A stretch of 58,575 nucleotides of DNA from JAWVZS01 sp964507825 (lineage in GTDB: Archaea > Thermoproteota > Nitrososphaeria > Nitrososphaerales > Nitrosopumilaceae), in the NCBI GenBank assembly GCA_964507825.1, contig CAZDQM010000058.1, positions 1 to 58,575 of the forward strand, given 5' to 3'. The notes beneath the pieces were generated by a model. It was not told the origin of the DNA, searched no databases, and saw only the letters and a program-made list of their open reading frames with translations. Shown here one piece after another: positions 9,098-16,584 of this stretch. Each line of letters starts with the position of its first letter. Within the stretch, counting starts at the first letter, position 1. A program made the position numbers and the translations under genes.

Positions 9098-10614
9098 CAT
9101 CATTGTTTGAGATTACCAAGACGGATCTGGCCGCAAGAATCGGCAAGATTGAGACCAACCACGGTACGGTTGAGACTCCGGCATATGTTCCCGTGATTCA
9201 TCCCGTAAAGCAGACAGTCCCCGCAAAAAAAATCATGGACATGGGCTTTGATGCGGTAATCACCAACGCGTATATTTCAAGAAACAGCTACGGCGACGAG
9301 GCCGTAAGCAGGGGAATCCACAGCATAATCGACTATGACGGTCCAATCATGACGGATTCGGGAGGCTACCAGGTACTTGAATACGGCCGCGTGGACGTCT
9401 CACCAGAACAGATGCAAGAGTTTGAGATAGGTATAATGACGGACTTTGCAATACCGCTAGACAAGCCGACGGGTTTTGGCCTGCCAAGATCTCTTGCAAA
9501 AAAATACGTCGATCACACCCTGAAGGTGTCCAAGGAGACGCTAGATTCAAGCCCGGACAACGGGCAGATATGGATTGGTCCAATTCAGGGCGGCGAGCAC
9601 TTTGACCTAGTACGCCGATCCGTTCGCGGACTAGTGAATGCAGGATTCAGGATGCTTGCACTGGGCAGCCCAGTTGAATTCATGGAGTCATACGAGTACG
9701 GGCTGTTAGCCAAGATGATAATCGAGTCAAAAAAACACATCCCCCATTCTATTCCACTGCACCTGTTTGGCGCCGGGCACCCGCTCACAATACCGCTTGC
9801 CGTGGCGCTAGGCTGCGATACGTTTGACTCTGCATCATACATGTTGTATGCAAGGCAGGACAGATACATTACAGAAGACAGGACGCGGCACCTCTCTAGT
9901 ATGACTTATTTTGCATGCCCGTGCGAAATATGCACCAAATTCACACCCGCGGAGCTATACTCCCTAAATAAAGACGAAAGGGCAAACAATATCGCGCTAC
10001 ACAACCTTGTCGCCATAAAGTCAGAAGTCGACAGGGTAAAGGAGGCGATCATGGAGGGGCGGCTGTGGGAGTATGTGATGAAAAAATGCAGGGCCCATCC
10101 AAGGTTGTACGAGATCATCGGAATCATGACTAAGAGCACAGATTACTTGCAAAAGACGACCCCAAAGTTCAAGGACAGGGCCGTGTTCCTGTATTCTGCA
10201 GAGGATCAGTTCAGGCCAGAGGTTGCGGCATTTGGCGAAACCGTAAGGAGGTTCAAGACCAAGAAGAGAACACTCCTGATCATGCCGGAGACGACGCAAA
10301 AGCCAGCCTATCTTGCCCCAGAGTATAGCAGGATGAAGAAAATTTCAGGAATGACAGAATACCAGGTATGCCATTACAGCCCGTTTCTAGGATTAATACC
10401 AATCGAGATCTCGGATCTGTATCCCGCATCACACTATGTCGCGGCTAGGACAGAATACAGGCCCGAAGAATTCCCCGCCTTTGAGCAGACGTGGATGAAA
10501 TTCTTTGAGAACAACAGGTTTGAGGAGATTATGTACGATTCAAGTGATCAGTTTCTAGATTACTTTGTCAGGAAGATACCAAGTGATATAACAAAAAGAC
10601 CTTTGAAATTGTAA
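9094..10614 (+). CDS. tgtA: Archaeosine tRNA-guanine transglycosylase
   Basis: Exchanges guanine-15 of archaeal tRNA for preQ0 on the route to archaeosine. The catalytic TGT domain is recognisable: DSGGYQVLEYG (D88), IWIGPIQGG near 158-166, ALGSPVE and GCDTFDSASY around 239-248, which holds the second catalytic Asp. Zinc ligands are the CPCEIC cluster (C274, C276, C279) plus a downstream His. After about residue 350 comes the archaea-specific extension with HYSPFLGLIPIE and YPASHY. At 506 residues it seems to lack the final RNA-binding PUA domain of longer homologues, which may be encoded elsewhere. It overlaps the upstream kinase by 4 bp. Confidence 0.93.
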   Translation: MTSLFEITKTDLAARIGKIETNHGTVETPAYVPVIHPVKQTVPAKKIMDMGFDAVITNAYISRNSYGDEAVSRGIHSIIDYDGPIMTDSGGYQVLEYGRVDVSPEQMQEFEIGIMTDFAIPLDKPTGFGLPRSLAKKYVDHTLKVSKETLDSSPDNGQIWIGPIQGGEHFDLVRRSVRGLVNAGFRMLALGSPVEFMESYEYGLLAKMIIESKKHIPHSIPLHLFGAGHPLTIPLAVALGCDTFDSASYMLYARQDRYITEDRTRHLSSMTYFACPCEICTKFTPAELYSLNKDERANNIALHNLVAIKSEVDRVKEAIMEGRLWEYVMKKCRAHPRLYEIIGIMTKSTDYLQKTTPKFKDRAVFLYSAEDQFRPEVAAFGETVRRFKTKKRTLLIMPETTQKPAYLAPEYSRMKKISGMTEYQVCHYSPFLGLIPIEISDLYPASHYVAARTEYRPEEFPAFEQTWMKFFENNRFEEIMYDSSDQFLDYFVRKIPSDITKRPLKL

Positions 10615-10645
10615 AAAGAAAAAGGTGTGTGCAAAAGACGGTACA

Positions 10646-10948
10646 CTAGAGTGCCGCGTCTTCTGCCCAGCCCTTGACGAAGACACCGTTTTTGTGAAGA
10701 GGTACTGGTTGCCCAGCGGTGTAGTTCATTGGCCTCATCCAGAAGATTGACTTTGTCGGACAAACTCCGATGCATGCTCCGTCGGAGATGCACCTTTCCG
10801 GATAAAAGACGAATGCCTTACCCCTCTTCCAGCCTTCAACAGGTTTTACTCTAAGGACATCAGGACCAAGAGATGTACAGATCTCAACGCATAGTGCGCA
10901 TCCGATACATCTTTGCTCATCGATGTCTGGAAGTATTGCTATTGGCAT
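10646..10948 (-). CDS. Di-cluster ferredoxin with one Cys-to-Asp ligand change
   Basis: A 100-residue electron carrier. The first motif is CxxCxxCxxxC (C14, C17, C20, C24). The second is CxxDxxCxxxCP with C53, D56, C59 and C63, so the usual middle cysteine is aspartate. In characterised ferredoxins an Asp here allows easy loss of one iron and [3Fe-4S]/[4Fe-4S] interconversion. The sequence has an insertion between the motifs (about residues 25-50) and a long C-terminal tail. Thaumarchaea use ferredoxins in central carbon metabolism, but the partner is not shown here. It stands alone, convergent with tgtA. Confidence 0.92.
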   Translation of the reverse strand: MPIAILPDIDEQRCIGCALCVEICTSLGPDVLRVKPVEGWKRGKAFVFYPERCISDGACIGVCPTKSIFWMRPMNYTAGQPVPLHKNGVFVKGWAEDAAL

Positions 10949-11128
10949 TACAACATTGTATAATGTCGGTTGCTATTTAAACCATGATTAAAATTCATAA
11001 CAGGGTTATAGAGCGATACATCCTGCAGGTATTTACCACGCGTAATTCATATAGAATAATTTTGTCGATGCATTAATTCTCAAGATAAAAAATAATAAAA
11101 AACAAAAAAGAGGCGTGTGTTTCACGTG

Positions 11129-11341
11129 TTACTTTCTCATTGCGTCGATTTGGCCCGAGGTTACCCAATCCAATAATTCTGCGGATGATGGATTAAGTTC
11201 AGCCTTTTTGTTCATAAGATTCTGTACCCAAATCCAGTTTACCTGATTAAGAAGGGGCTTGTTCGCCTCGTCGCCTGCACGTGTCTTAGCGACTAGGGCC
11301 TGGTCTTGCTGAGCAAGCCAATCTTGGTAGCTTCTTCCCAT
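11129..11341 (-). CDS. Small conserved-looking protein, function unknown
   Basis: A 70-residue soluble protein rich in Gln, Asn and Ala with several Trp (DWLAQQDQA, WIWVQN, DWVTSG), predicted largely helical. No known domain recognised. It has its own AT-rich upstream region and sits alone between the ferredoxin and the beta-CASP nuclease. The steady composition with no rare codons and a clean ATG suggest a real gene. Confidence 0.6.
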   Translation of the reverse strand: MGRSYQDWLAQQDQALVAKTRAGDEANKPLLNQVNWIWVQNLMNKKAELNPSSAELLDWVTSGQIDAMRK

Positions 11342-11450
11342 GTTGATCGGATCTTAGCTTACATTAATTAAAGCTTTTGTAGATTACGGATCAGATGGAA
11401 TGAGTATATTTAATGAGAAGGTTTTAAGGTAGATTGGGTCAAATGAAATC

Positions 11451-12716
11451 TTGAATGTAAGCGTTTTAGGTGCCGCCGGTGAGGTTGGACGATCCGGCTT
11501 TCTGGTAAACGAGGGTGGCACCGGCCTGCTTTTGGATTATGGCGTGATGTTTGGAAGGAGGGGTACGCCGCCAAAGTATCCCCTGCATGTAAAACCTAGG
11601 GATGTGGATTCCATCATAATCACCCATGCCCACCTAGATCATTCCGGAAACGTGCCATCACTGTTTGTCAGTGGAAATACCAACGTCTATGCGACCCCAC
11701 CGACGATGGACCTAAGCCAGCTGTTGATTGAGGACATGCTGAAGATCGAGAGGAACTTTCACTCCTTTGATCTGCCGGAGGTTGACAACATGATGAGAAG
11801 CGCCAAAAATACATCGTACCGGGAAAGGGTGCAACGCGGTCCGATGTCCTTTGAGCTTAGGGAGTCAGGCCACGTGCTAGGTGGAAGTACGGTCCTAGTC
11901 GAGTCCGGAAAGAAGAGGCTGTTTTATACCGGGGACATACACGTCAACGGATCACGGATGCTGAGGAATGCGGATTTGGACATAGGTGAGATCGACATGC
12001 TGATCACGGAGAGTACATACTCACAGACGGTGCAGCCGCCAAGAGAAGAGTCAGAAAGAGGCCTGATTGAATTTGCAAACGAGGTAATGGACAGAAAGGG
12101 GATCCTGTTCATCCCGTCGTTCTCAGTCGAGAGATCACAAGAGATAGCATGCATACTGCGCAACGCGAACTTTAAGCACCGCGTATACATGGACGGGATG
12201 GCGCTAAAGGTAAACAAGATCATGTTCAAGTATACAGAATACCTGAGGGACGCAAAGGTGTTTGCAGATGCAATCAACAACTCTATTGCGATAGAGAACC
12301 ATAATGAAAGAAGGAGATCCATAGAGGAGCCGTGTGCGATCATATCGCCTGCCGGAATGCTTGTGGGCGGAAACGCGGTATACTTTTTGCAGCAGCTGGC
12401 GCTCGACGACAGGAACGGGATTGCACTAGTATCATACCAGGGCGAAGGCACGCCCGGAAAGATGCTGCTTGATACCGGCAAGGTCTCAATTAGGGGAAAG
12501 GAGATGAAGGTGGCCGCAGAGGTGAGGCAGTTCCAGTTCTCCGGGCACTCGGACAGAAACGAGCTGTTCGACATGATAAAGTCGATCAAGGGGGATCCCA
12601 AGGTAATGACTGTGCACGGGGATGCCGGGTCGTGTTCGAGATTTGCCGAGGAGATCCATGAAAGGTTCGGCCTAGACGCACATTCACCGGCTGTAAACGA
12701 GACGGTCACCGTCTGA
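11451..12716 (+). CDS. Beta-CASP metallo-beta-lactamase RNase (aCPSF-like)
   Basis: Zinc-dependent RNA nuclease of the CPSF73/YSH1-related group that trims or terminates transcripts in archaea. Motif II THAHLDHSG is near residue 60, motif III SGHVLGG near 142, and motif IV YTGDIH near 163. The beta-CASP motifs follow: the TEST segment, IPSFSVERSQEI and the C-terminal SGHSDRNEL. There are no N-terminal KH domains, so it is not the long aCPSF1 type. The start is TTG; an ATG 8 bases upstream is out of frame and closes after three codons. ogg begins one base after its stop. Confidence 0.9.
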   Translation: MNVSVLGAAGEVGRSGFLVNEGGTGLLLDYGVMFGRRGTPPKYPLHVKPRDVDSIIITHAHLDHSGNVPSLFVSGNTNVYATPPTMDLSQLLIEDMLKIERNFHSFDLPEVDNMMRSAKNTSYRERVQRGPMSFELRESGHVLGGSTVLVESGKKRLFYTGDIHVNGSRMLRNADLDIGEIDMLITESTYSQTVQPPREESERGLIEFANEVMDRKGILFIPSFSVERSQEIACILRNANFKHRVYMDGMALKVNKIMFKYTEYLRDAKVFADAINNSIAIENHNERRRSIEEPCAIISPAGMLVGGNAVYFLQQLALDDRNGIALVSYQGEGTPGKMLLDTGKVSIRGKEMKVAAEVRQFQFSGHSDRNELFDMIKSIKGDPKVMTVHGDAGSCSRFAEEIHERFGLDAHSPAVNETVTV

Positions 12717-12717
12717 T

Positions 12718-13539
12718 ATGCGCGCCATAAACGTTTCAGATACAATCAACAGCGGCCAGATCTTTCTCTGGAGGCGGATCGGAGACTCGTGGTTCGGGAT
12801 CGACGGAGGCGATGTCTTGCGGGTGGACGCAGTTAATACGTCAGAGCACGGCAAATTCTTTAGGCTAGATGACGACTATGACGCAATACTGTCCGACATC
12901 TCAAGGGACGCCCTAGTAAGGCAGTGCGTGGCAAGGTATGACGGGCTGAGACTGCTCCGGCAGGATCCGTTTCAATGTTGCATATCGTTTATCGTGTCAT
13001 CAAACTCGGGCATACCTAGCATAAAGACGCGGCTAGAGAGACTCTGCAGGACGTTTGGCGATGATGTAGACGCGGGCGGCGAGCGATTCCACCTGTTTCC
13101 AAGCCCAAGGAAGCTTGCCGCGGCATCCCAGGCAGAACTGCTCGGCTGCGGACTCGGATACAGGGCCAAGTTTGTAAAGTCGGCCGCATGCACGATACAC
13201 GAGAAAATAGTCGACCTAGAGGCGCTCAAAAAAACAGACTATCAAAACGCCAAGGAGCAGCTGACCGGCATTGCCGGCGTTGGGGACAAGGTGGCCGACT
13301 GCATCATGCTGTTTTCACTTGAAAAGCTTGACGCGTTTCCACTCGATACGTGGACCACGAGAATCCTAGATGGATCATATGCCGACAGGTTTTCAGTTAG
13401 CGAAAAGAGTCTGACTGGTAAAAGATACGATACGCTGCACCACGAGATAAGGGAGTATTTTGGAGAGTATTGCGGATACTCGCAACAGTTCCTCTTCAAG
13501 TGGATGCGGGACAGGGACGGTGGGAGGTGGTTAGAATGA
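12718..13539 (+). CDS. ogg: 8-oxoguanine DNA glycosylase/AP lyase (Ogg1 type)
   Basis: Removes 8-oxoguanine from DNA and nicks the abasic site. Like eukaryotic OGG1, it has the N-terminal substrate fold (SGQIFLWRR), the QDPFQCCISFIVSSNS region and the helix-hairpin-helix GIAGVGDKVADC with the catalytic lysine K191. The catalytic aspartate is D210 in FPLDTWT. At 273 residues it fits archaeal Ogg1-type (AlkA-fold) proteins rather than the shorter Ogg2 or AGOG. It directly follows the beta-CASP nuclease, so the two are likely co-transcribed. Confidence 0.93.
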   Translation: MRAINVSDTINSGQIFLWRRIGDSWFGIDGGDVLRVDAVNTSEHGKFFRLDDDYDAILSDISRDALVRQCVARYDGLRLLRQDPFQCCISFIVSSNSGIPSIKTRLERLCRTFGDDVDAGGERFHLFPSPRKLAAASQAELLGCGLGYRAKFVKSAACTIHEKIVDLEALKKTDYQNAKEQLTGIAGVGDKVADCIMLFSLEKLDAFPLDTWTTRILDGSYADRFSVSEKSLTGKRYDTLHHEIREYFGEYCGYSQQFLFKWMRDRDGGRWLE

Positions 13540-13749
13540 TTATACCCAACTGCAAGACGCTTGCCGGACCCCAGAGATTAGATGGCCGATTCGGCACAGT
13601 CTGCCATGATATAGTGATATACACGAGATGCCGCCGGATAATTATCCATCAAAACCCGCCCATATCAAACTCAAAATCCGGGCTAGGTTCACAGAACACC
13701 TCGTGGGAACGCGGCCATATAGTCACGTATTCACCTACATTAAATTAGA

Positions 13750-13824
13750 TGGGCCCGGAGGGCTTCGATCCCTCGACCATTGGATTAGAAGTCCAACACT
13801 CTGTCCATGCTGAGCTACGGGCCC
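13750..13824 (-). tRNA. tRNA-Arg (anticodon TCT)
   Basis: A full 75-nt cloverleaf can be drawn: acceptor GGGCCCG/CGGGCCC with discriminator A, D-arm GCTC/GAGT, anticodon stem TTGGA/TCCAA with loop CTTCTAA (anticodon TCT, reading AGA), 5-nt variable loop and T-arm GAGGG/CCCTC. No intron; the CCA end is not encoded. The T-loop reads ATCGAAG instead of the near-universal TTCGAAT. Confidence 0.95.
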
Positions 13825-13952
13825 AAGAACTAGAAAATTTGCCGTTGTTTTAAGGGTTTAAACGCGTGGACCAACGTGCACGATATGCCGCTCATGCACG
13901 GATGATGCTGCGCATGATAAAATTATTATGCCTACAAATCAGCACGCGTTAC

Positions 13953-14306
13953 ATGAAGGATATTGAGCTGGAATTTGACTCTGAATCGTTCAAGCCGGGT
14001 ACGGATGTGATCGGGCGAATCCGCGTGAACTTTCCAGGAAGGTACGACGGGGTGGTCATAAGCTCACAGATCCTCGACTCTAACGAGCTGATCACATACA
14101 AAGAGTACAACGGCAAGAAGATATCCCACAACGTGGCAAGACTCTTTGTAAGCAAGGATGCAATGCCGGACAATACAGTCGAGTTTGCCTTTGCCTTTGA
14201 GTTCGATGTAAAAGAGAACATGGAGGTAAAGTTTCGCGCGTCAATCATCGAGCAACATAAGGAGATCGAGAGCGCAGTCGTATTTGGAACGCTGTCATCC
14301 ACGTGA
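13953..14306 (+). CDS. Arrestin-like beta-sandwich protein, function unknown
   Basis: A 117-residue protein with alternating beta-strand pattern and no signal peptide. The start (KDIELEFDSESFKPG), the glycine/basic GRIRVNFPG and the late EFAFAFEFDV strand resemble arrestin or Spo0M-type sandwich domains, in which a soluble protein binds partners through an extended strand. The start at 13953 is chosen because the 29 codons before it lack family character and overlap the AT-rich promoter zone. It converges on the cupredoxin gene and overlaps its end by 12 bp. Confidence 0.6.
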   Translation: MKDIELEFDSESFKPGTDVIGRIRVNFPGRYDGVVISSQILDSNELITYKEYNGKKISHNVARLFVSKDAMPDNTVEFAFAFEFDVKENMEVKFRASIIEQHKEIESAVVFGTLSST

Positions 14307-14762
14307 CTTTGTGATTGTCAGGGTACCCGTCATCCACGGATGCGGGTCGCAATGATACGGAATCACGCCCTCCTCGGTAAAGAGGAACTCGTATGTATCA
14401 CCGGCCAGTACCACCCCGGGTGAGCCGAATTCGCCGCTATAACCGTCAGCATGTCTGTGATCCGGCGTGACCGTGTGCGGCGTGTCATCATCATTAGTCC
14501 ACACGACTAGGTTATTCTTTGTCAATTCTATATTTGGAAGCTTTGGCAGGTAGTTGTCCACCTGGTTGATATCACCGGAGCCGAGCACCATGCTGATCTC
14601 CGTCGTTCCGACGGGGTGAAGTATGTGTTCGTCTACCTGCGGCTTTTGCAGTGATTCGGGCAGGTAGAACATCTGGTAGAATATTATGCTGGCGCCCACC
14701 GCCACGATTACGGCCATGATTCCGACGCCGTACGCATGGCTAGAGGTGGGTGCGGCGCTCAT
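14295..14762 (-). CDS. Membrane-anchored type I cupredoxin (plastocyanin-like)
   Basis: A blue copper electron carrier facing the outside of the cell. An uncleaved N-terminal helix (about residues 12-33) precedes the cupredoxin fold. The four type I copper ligands are visible: H96 in DTPHTVTP, then C138, H141 and M144 in the HCxxHxxM loop. It lies directly downstream of the cytochrome b gene on the same strand. Thaumarchaea use such proteins in place of soluble c-type cytochromes, so it probably carries electrons between the bc-type complex, ammonia oxidation enzymes and the terminal oxidase. Confidence 0.94.
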   Translation of the reverse strand: MSAAPTSSHAYGVGIMAVIVAVGASIIFYQMFYLPESLQKPQVDEHILHPVGTTEISMVLGSGDINQVDNYLPKLPNIELTKNNLVVWTNDDDTPHTVTPDHRHADGYSGEFGSPGVVLAGDTYEFLFTEEGVIPYHCDPHPWMTGTLTITKSRG

Positions 14763-14812
14763 TTAATCATGGCACCCGTTTCGCGTTTTATTAGTCTTGT
14801 TCATTGTATACC

Positions 14813-16378
14813 CTACGGCTTTGTCAGGTCACCGGCTCCGATATTGGTACCCGCGTTTGGATCAAGTTCCGCCCTTACCTGCGGTGCCGGAACCTCTTGT
14901 AGCTCCCTTGGCGCCTCACCCGTCTCCGAATCCCCGGATGGTGGGGGGGCATCGCCTGCCGCCCCTGCCGATTCTATGGGACGCTCGTCAGATACTAGGA
15001 CAGGTGGTGGTGGAGGCGTCTCCTTGGATTTGGCCATGGCGTACCTGTACACATGAAATAGGGACGCAAACACCATCATGATAAGTCCTATAAAGAACAG
15101 TGATAAATTGTTCATTCCGGTCAGCGCGGCGTTGTACGCCGCGATATTGAGAAAGACTTGGAATGCTACTAGTGCCACGATCACCCAATTGGTCCACTTT
15201 TCAGAGAGGTTGATGGTGGCGACCTTTTTTGGGCCGTTGGCCTTGGCAAGCTTGGCCTTTCTTTCAGCCTCCTTGGACATCTTGATCATCATATAGCTGA
15301 ATCCGAACCCGACTGGCACCAAAAGCAGCATCACCGAATACAAGAATACTGGATCTATCACGAGGCGCTGCACCAGCGGTATCGTAGAGTCCGGCGAGAT
15401 GTAAAAGCCCCAGTATGTCGTGACCATGACCTGTGCAATTCCGGTTATTCCAAATGCGGTGACGATCGGCCTGTCCCGCCATGAGAACTTTTTGTACCGG
15501 TCTAGGAACGGGACCAGTATCAGAGCTATGATGAAGATCAGCGGCCACAACAGGCCCGTGACGAACTTGTCGTACTGCGTCCGCATGAACGCGTAGATCC
15601 CTGTCAGGTACCACTCAGGTACAGTGATCTGCGGCGGTATCGTGGGATCAAACTTGAACCCCATGTCGATTGGAAAGACGCCCCCGGTAAGCATTATGGC
15701 GCCTGAGATTGCGATGACCATGGGCACGTCAAAGACTAGGAACCGCGGAAAGTGGACGGCCATGAGGCCGAGCATGACCAGCGGTAACAAGAATACATGC
15801 TGCGCATAGAATCGTAGTACAAAGTCCGAGAATCCGTTTCCAAACATCGCGTCGCGCATAAGCGGCCCCACCACAGGCATGGAGTTGGTCAGCGACGCGG
15901 CTATGCTGATTGCAAGCTGCGCCCTTTCGCTGAATATCACATCGTATCCGGTAAACGCCTCTAGGATCGTGACTACTCCGAGAATCACCCCGGTCACCCA
16001 GAGAATCTCGTTTCTAATCTTGTATCTGCCGCTGAAATACTGGTAATACATGTGAAGTACGGCTAGCAGTACCATGGCGTTGGAGCCGTGATAGTGCAGG
16101 TTCCGTATATGGAATCCGTAAGGAACCTCGTCGTTAATGAACTGGACGCTGTCCCATGCCCGATCAAGGATGGGTTGGTAATAGAACATGAGCAGTGCGC
16201 CCGTGACACCGAGTATTACAAAGGTGATGAAGGTAAGCATTCCCAAAAAGCCAAACGGACTCACGAACCTTGCCGGAAATGAGAACTTTATCGCAGTGAA
16301 TATGGTTCTGTCTATCCCGTCCCAAACCCATTGGAAGAAGGAGACGGCCCCCGTTCTGTTATTTAAGGTGGCATCCAT
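14813..16378 (-). CDS. Cytochrome b of a bc1/b6f-type complex (complex III)
   Basis: The quinol-oxidising membrane subunit. Haem ligands appear as H95/H109 (13 residues between) and H194/H209 (14 between). The quinol-site PEWY is at residues 254-257. At least eight hydrophobic helices are present, so it is a one-piece mitochondrial-style protein, not split like cyanobacterial b6 plus subunit IV. The last 70 or so residues form an unusual Pro/Ala/Glu-rich soluble tail after the final helix. Its start overlaps the small membrane protein gene by 20 bp and the cupredoxin gene follows. No Rieske gene is in the window. Confidence 0.95.
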   Translation of the reverse strand: MDATLNNRTGAVSFFQWVWDGIDRTIFTAIKFSFPARFVSPFGFLGMLTFITFVILGVTGALLMFYYQPILDRAWDSVQFINDEVPYGFHIRNLHYHGSNAMVLLAVLHMYYQYFSGRYKIRNEILWVTGVILGVVTILEAFTGYDVIFSERAQLAISIAASLTNSMPVVGPLMRDAMFGNGFSDFVLRFYAQHVFLLPLVMLGLMAVHFPRFLVFDVPMVIAISGAIMLTGGVFPIDMGFKFDPTIPPQITVPEWYLTGIYAFMRTQYDKFVTGLLWPLIFIIALILVPFLDRYKKFSWRDRPIVTAFGITGIAQVMVTTYWGFYISPDSTIPLVQRLVIDPVFLYSVMLLLVPVGFGFSYMMIKMSKEAERKAKLAKANGPKKVATINLSEKWTNWVIVALVAFQVFLNIAAYNAALTGMNNLSLFFIGLIMMVFASLFHVYRYAMAKSKETPPPPPVLVSDERPIESAGAAGDAPPPSGDSETGEAPRELQEVPAPQVRAELDPNAGTNIGAGDLTKP

Positions 16379-16559
16379 GTCCCATCACTTTTGTAACACA
16401 GGGGGTCACAGCAGGGCGCGTCAGACAGAGCCCGTACAAGATAACCATGATAAAAAGTACAATTGGCGCCCGGATTCCTGATGCATACATGACGCCGCCA
16501 AGGTTTGCAGGATTCCACCTAGACAGTTTATCAAGCCTCCGGCTAACCTGCTCCGACAT
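16359..16559 (-). CDS. Single-span membrane protein upstream of cytochrome b
   Basis: A 66-residue protein with a basic N-terminal half (EQVSRRLDKLSRW) and one clear transmembrane helix (about residues 29-47). Its 3' end overlaps the start of cytochrome b by 20 bp, so the two are translated from one message. The position suggests a small accessory subunit of the bc-type complex, but nothing in the sequence proves that. The remaining C-terminal residues include two Cys and two His in a short tail that could bind metal; this is speculative. Confidence 0.75.
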   Translation of the reverse strand: MSEQVSRRLDKLSRWNPANLGGVMYASGIRAPIVLFIMVILYGLCLTRPAVTPCVTKVMGHGCHLK

Positions 16560-16584
16560 TCAAGCTCCGTACTCGCCAAATTGT

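Noticed and set aside
13866..13952. N-terminal extension of the arrestin-like protein
   Set aside because: The 29 codons are Met/Arg/His-rich without fold pattern and cover the likely promoter; the domain starts at 13953.
14295..16559. Rieske iron-sulfur protein in the cytochrome b operon
   Set aside because: No CxH...CxxH Rieske motif in any frame near the operon; the gene must lie elsewhere.
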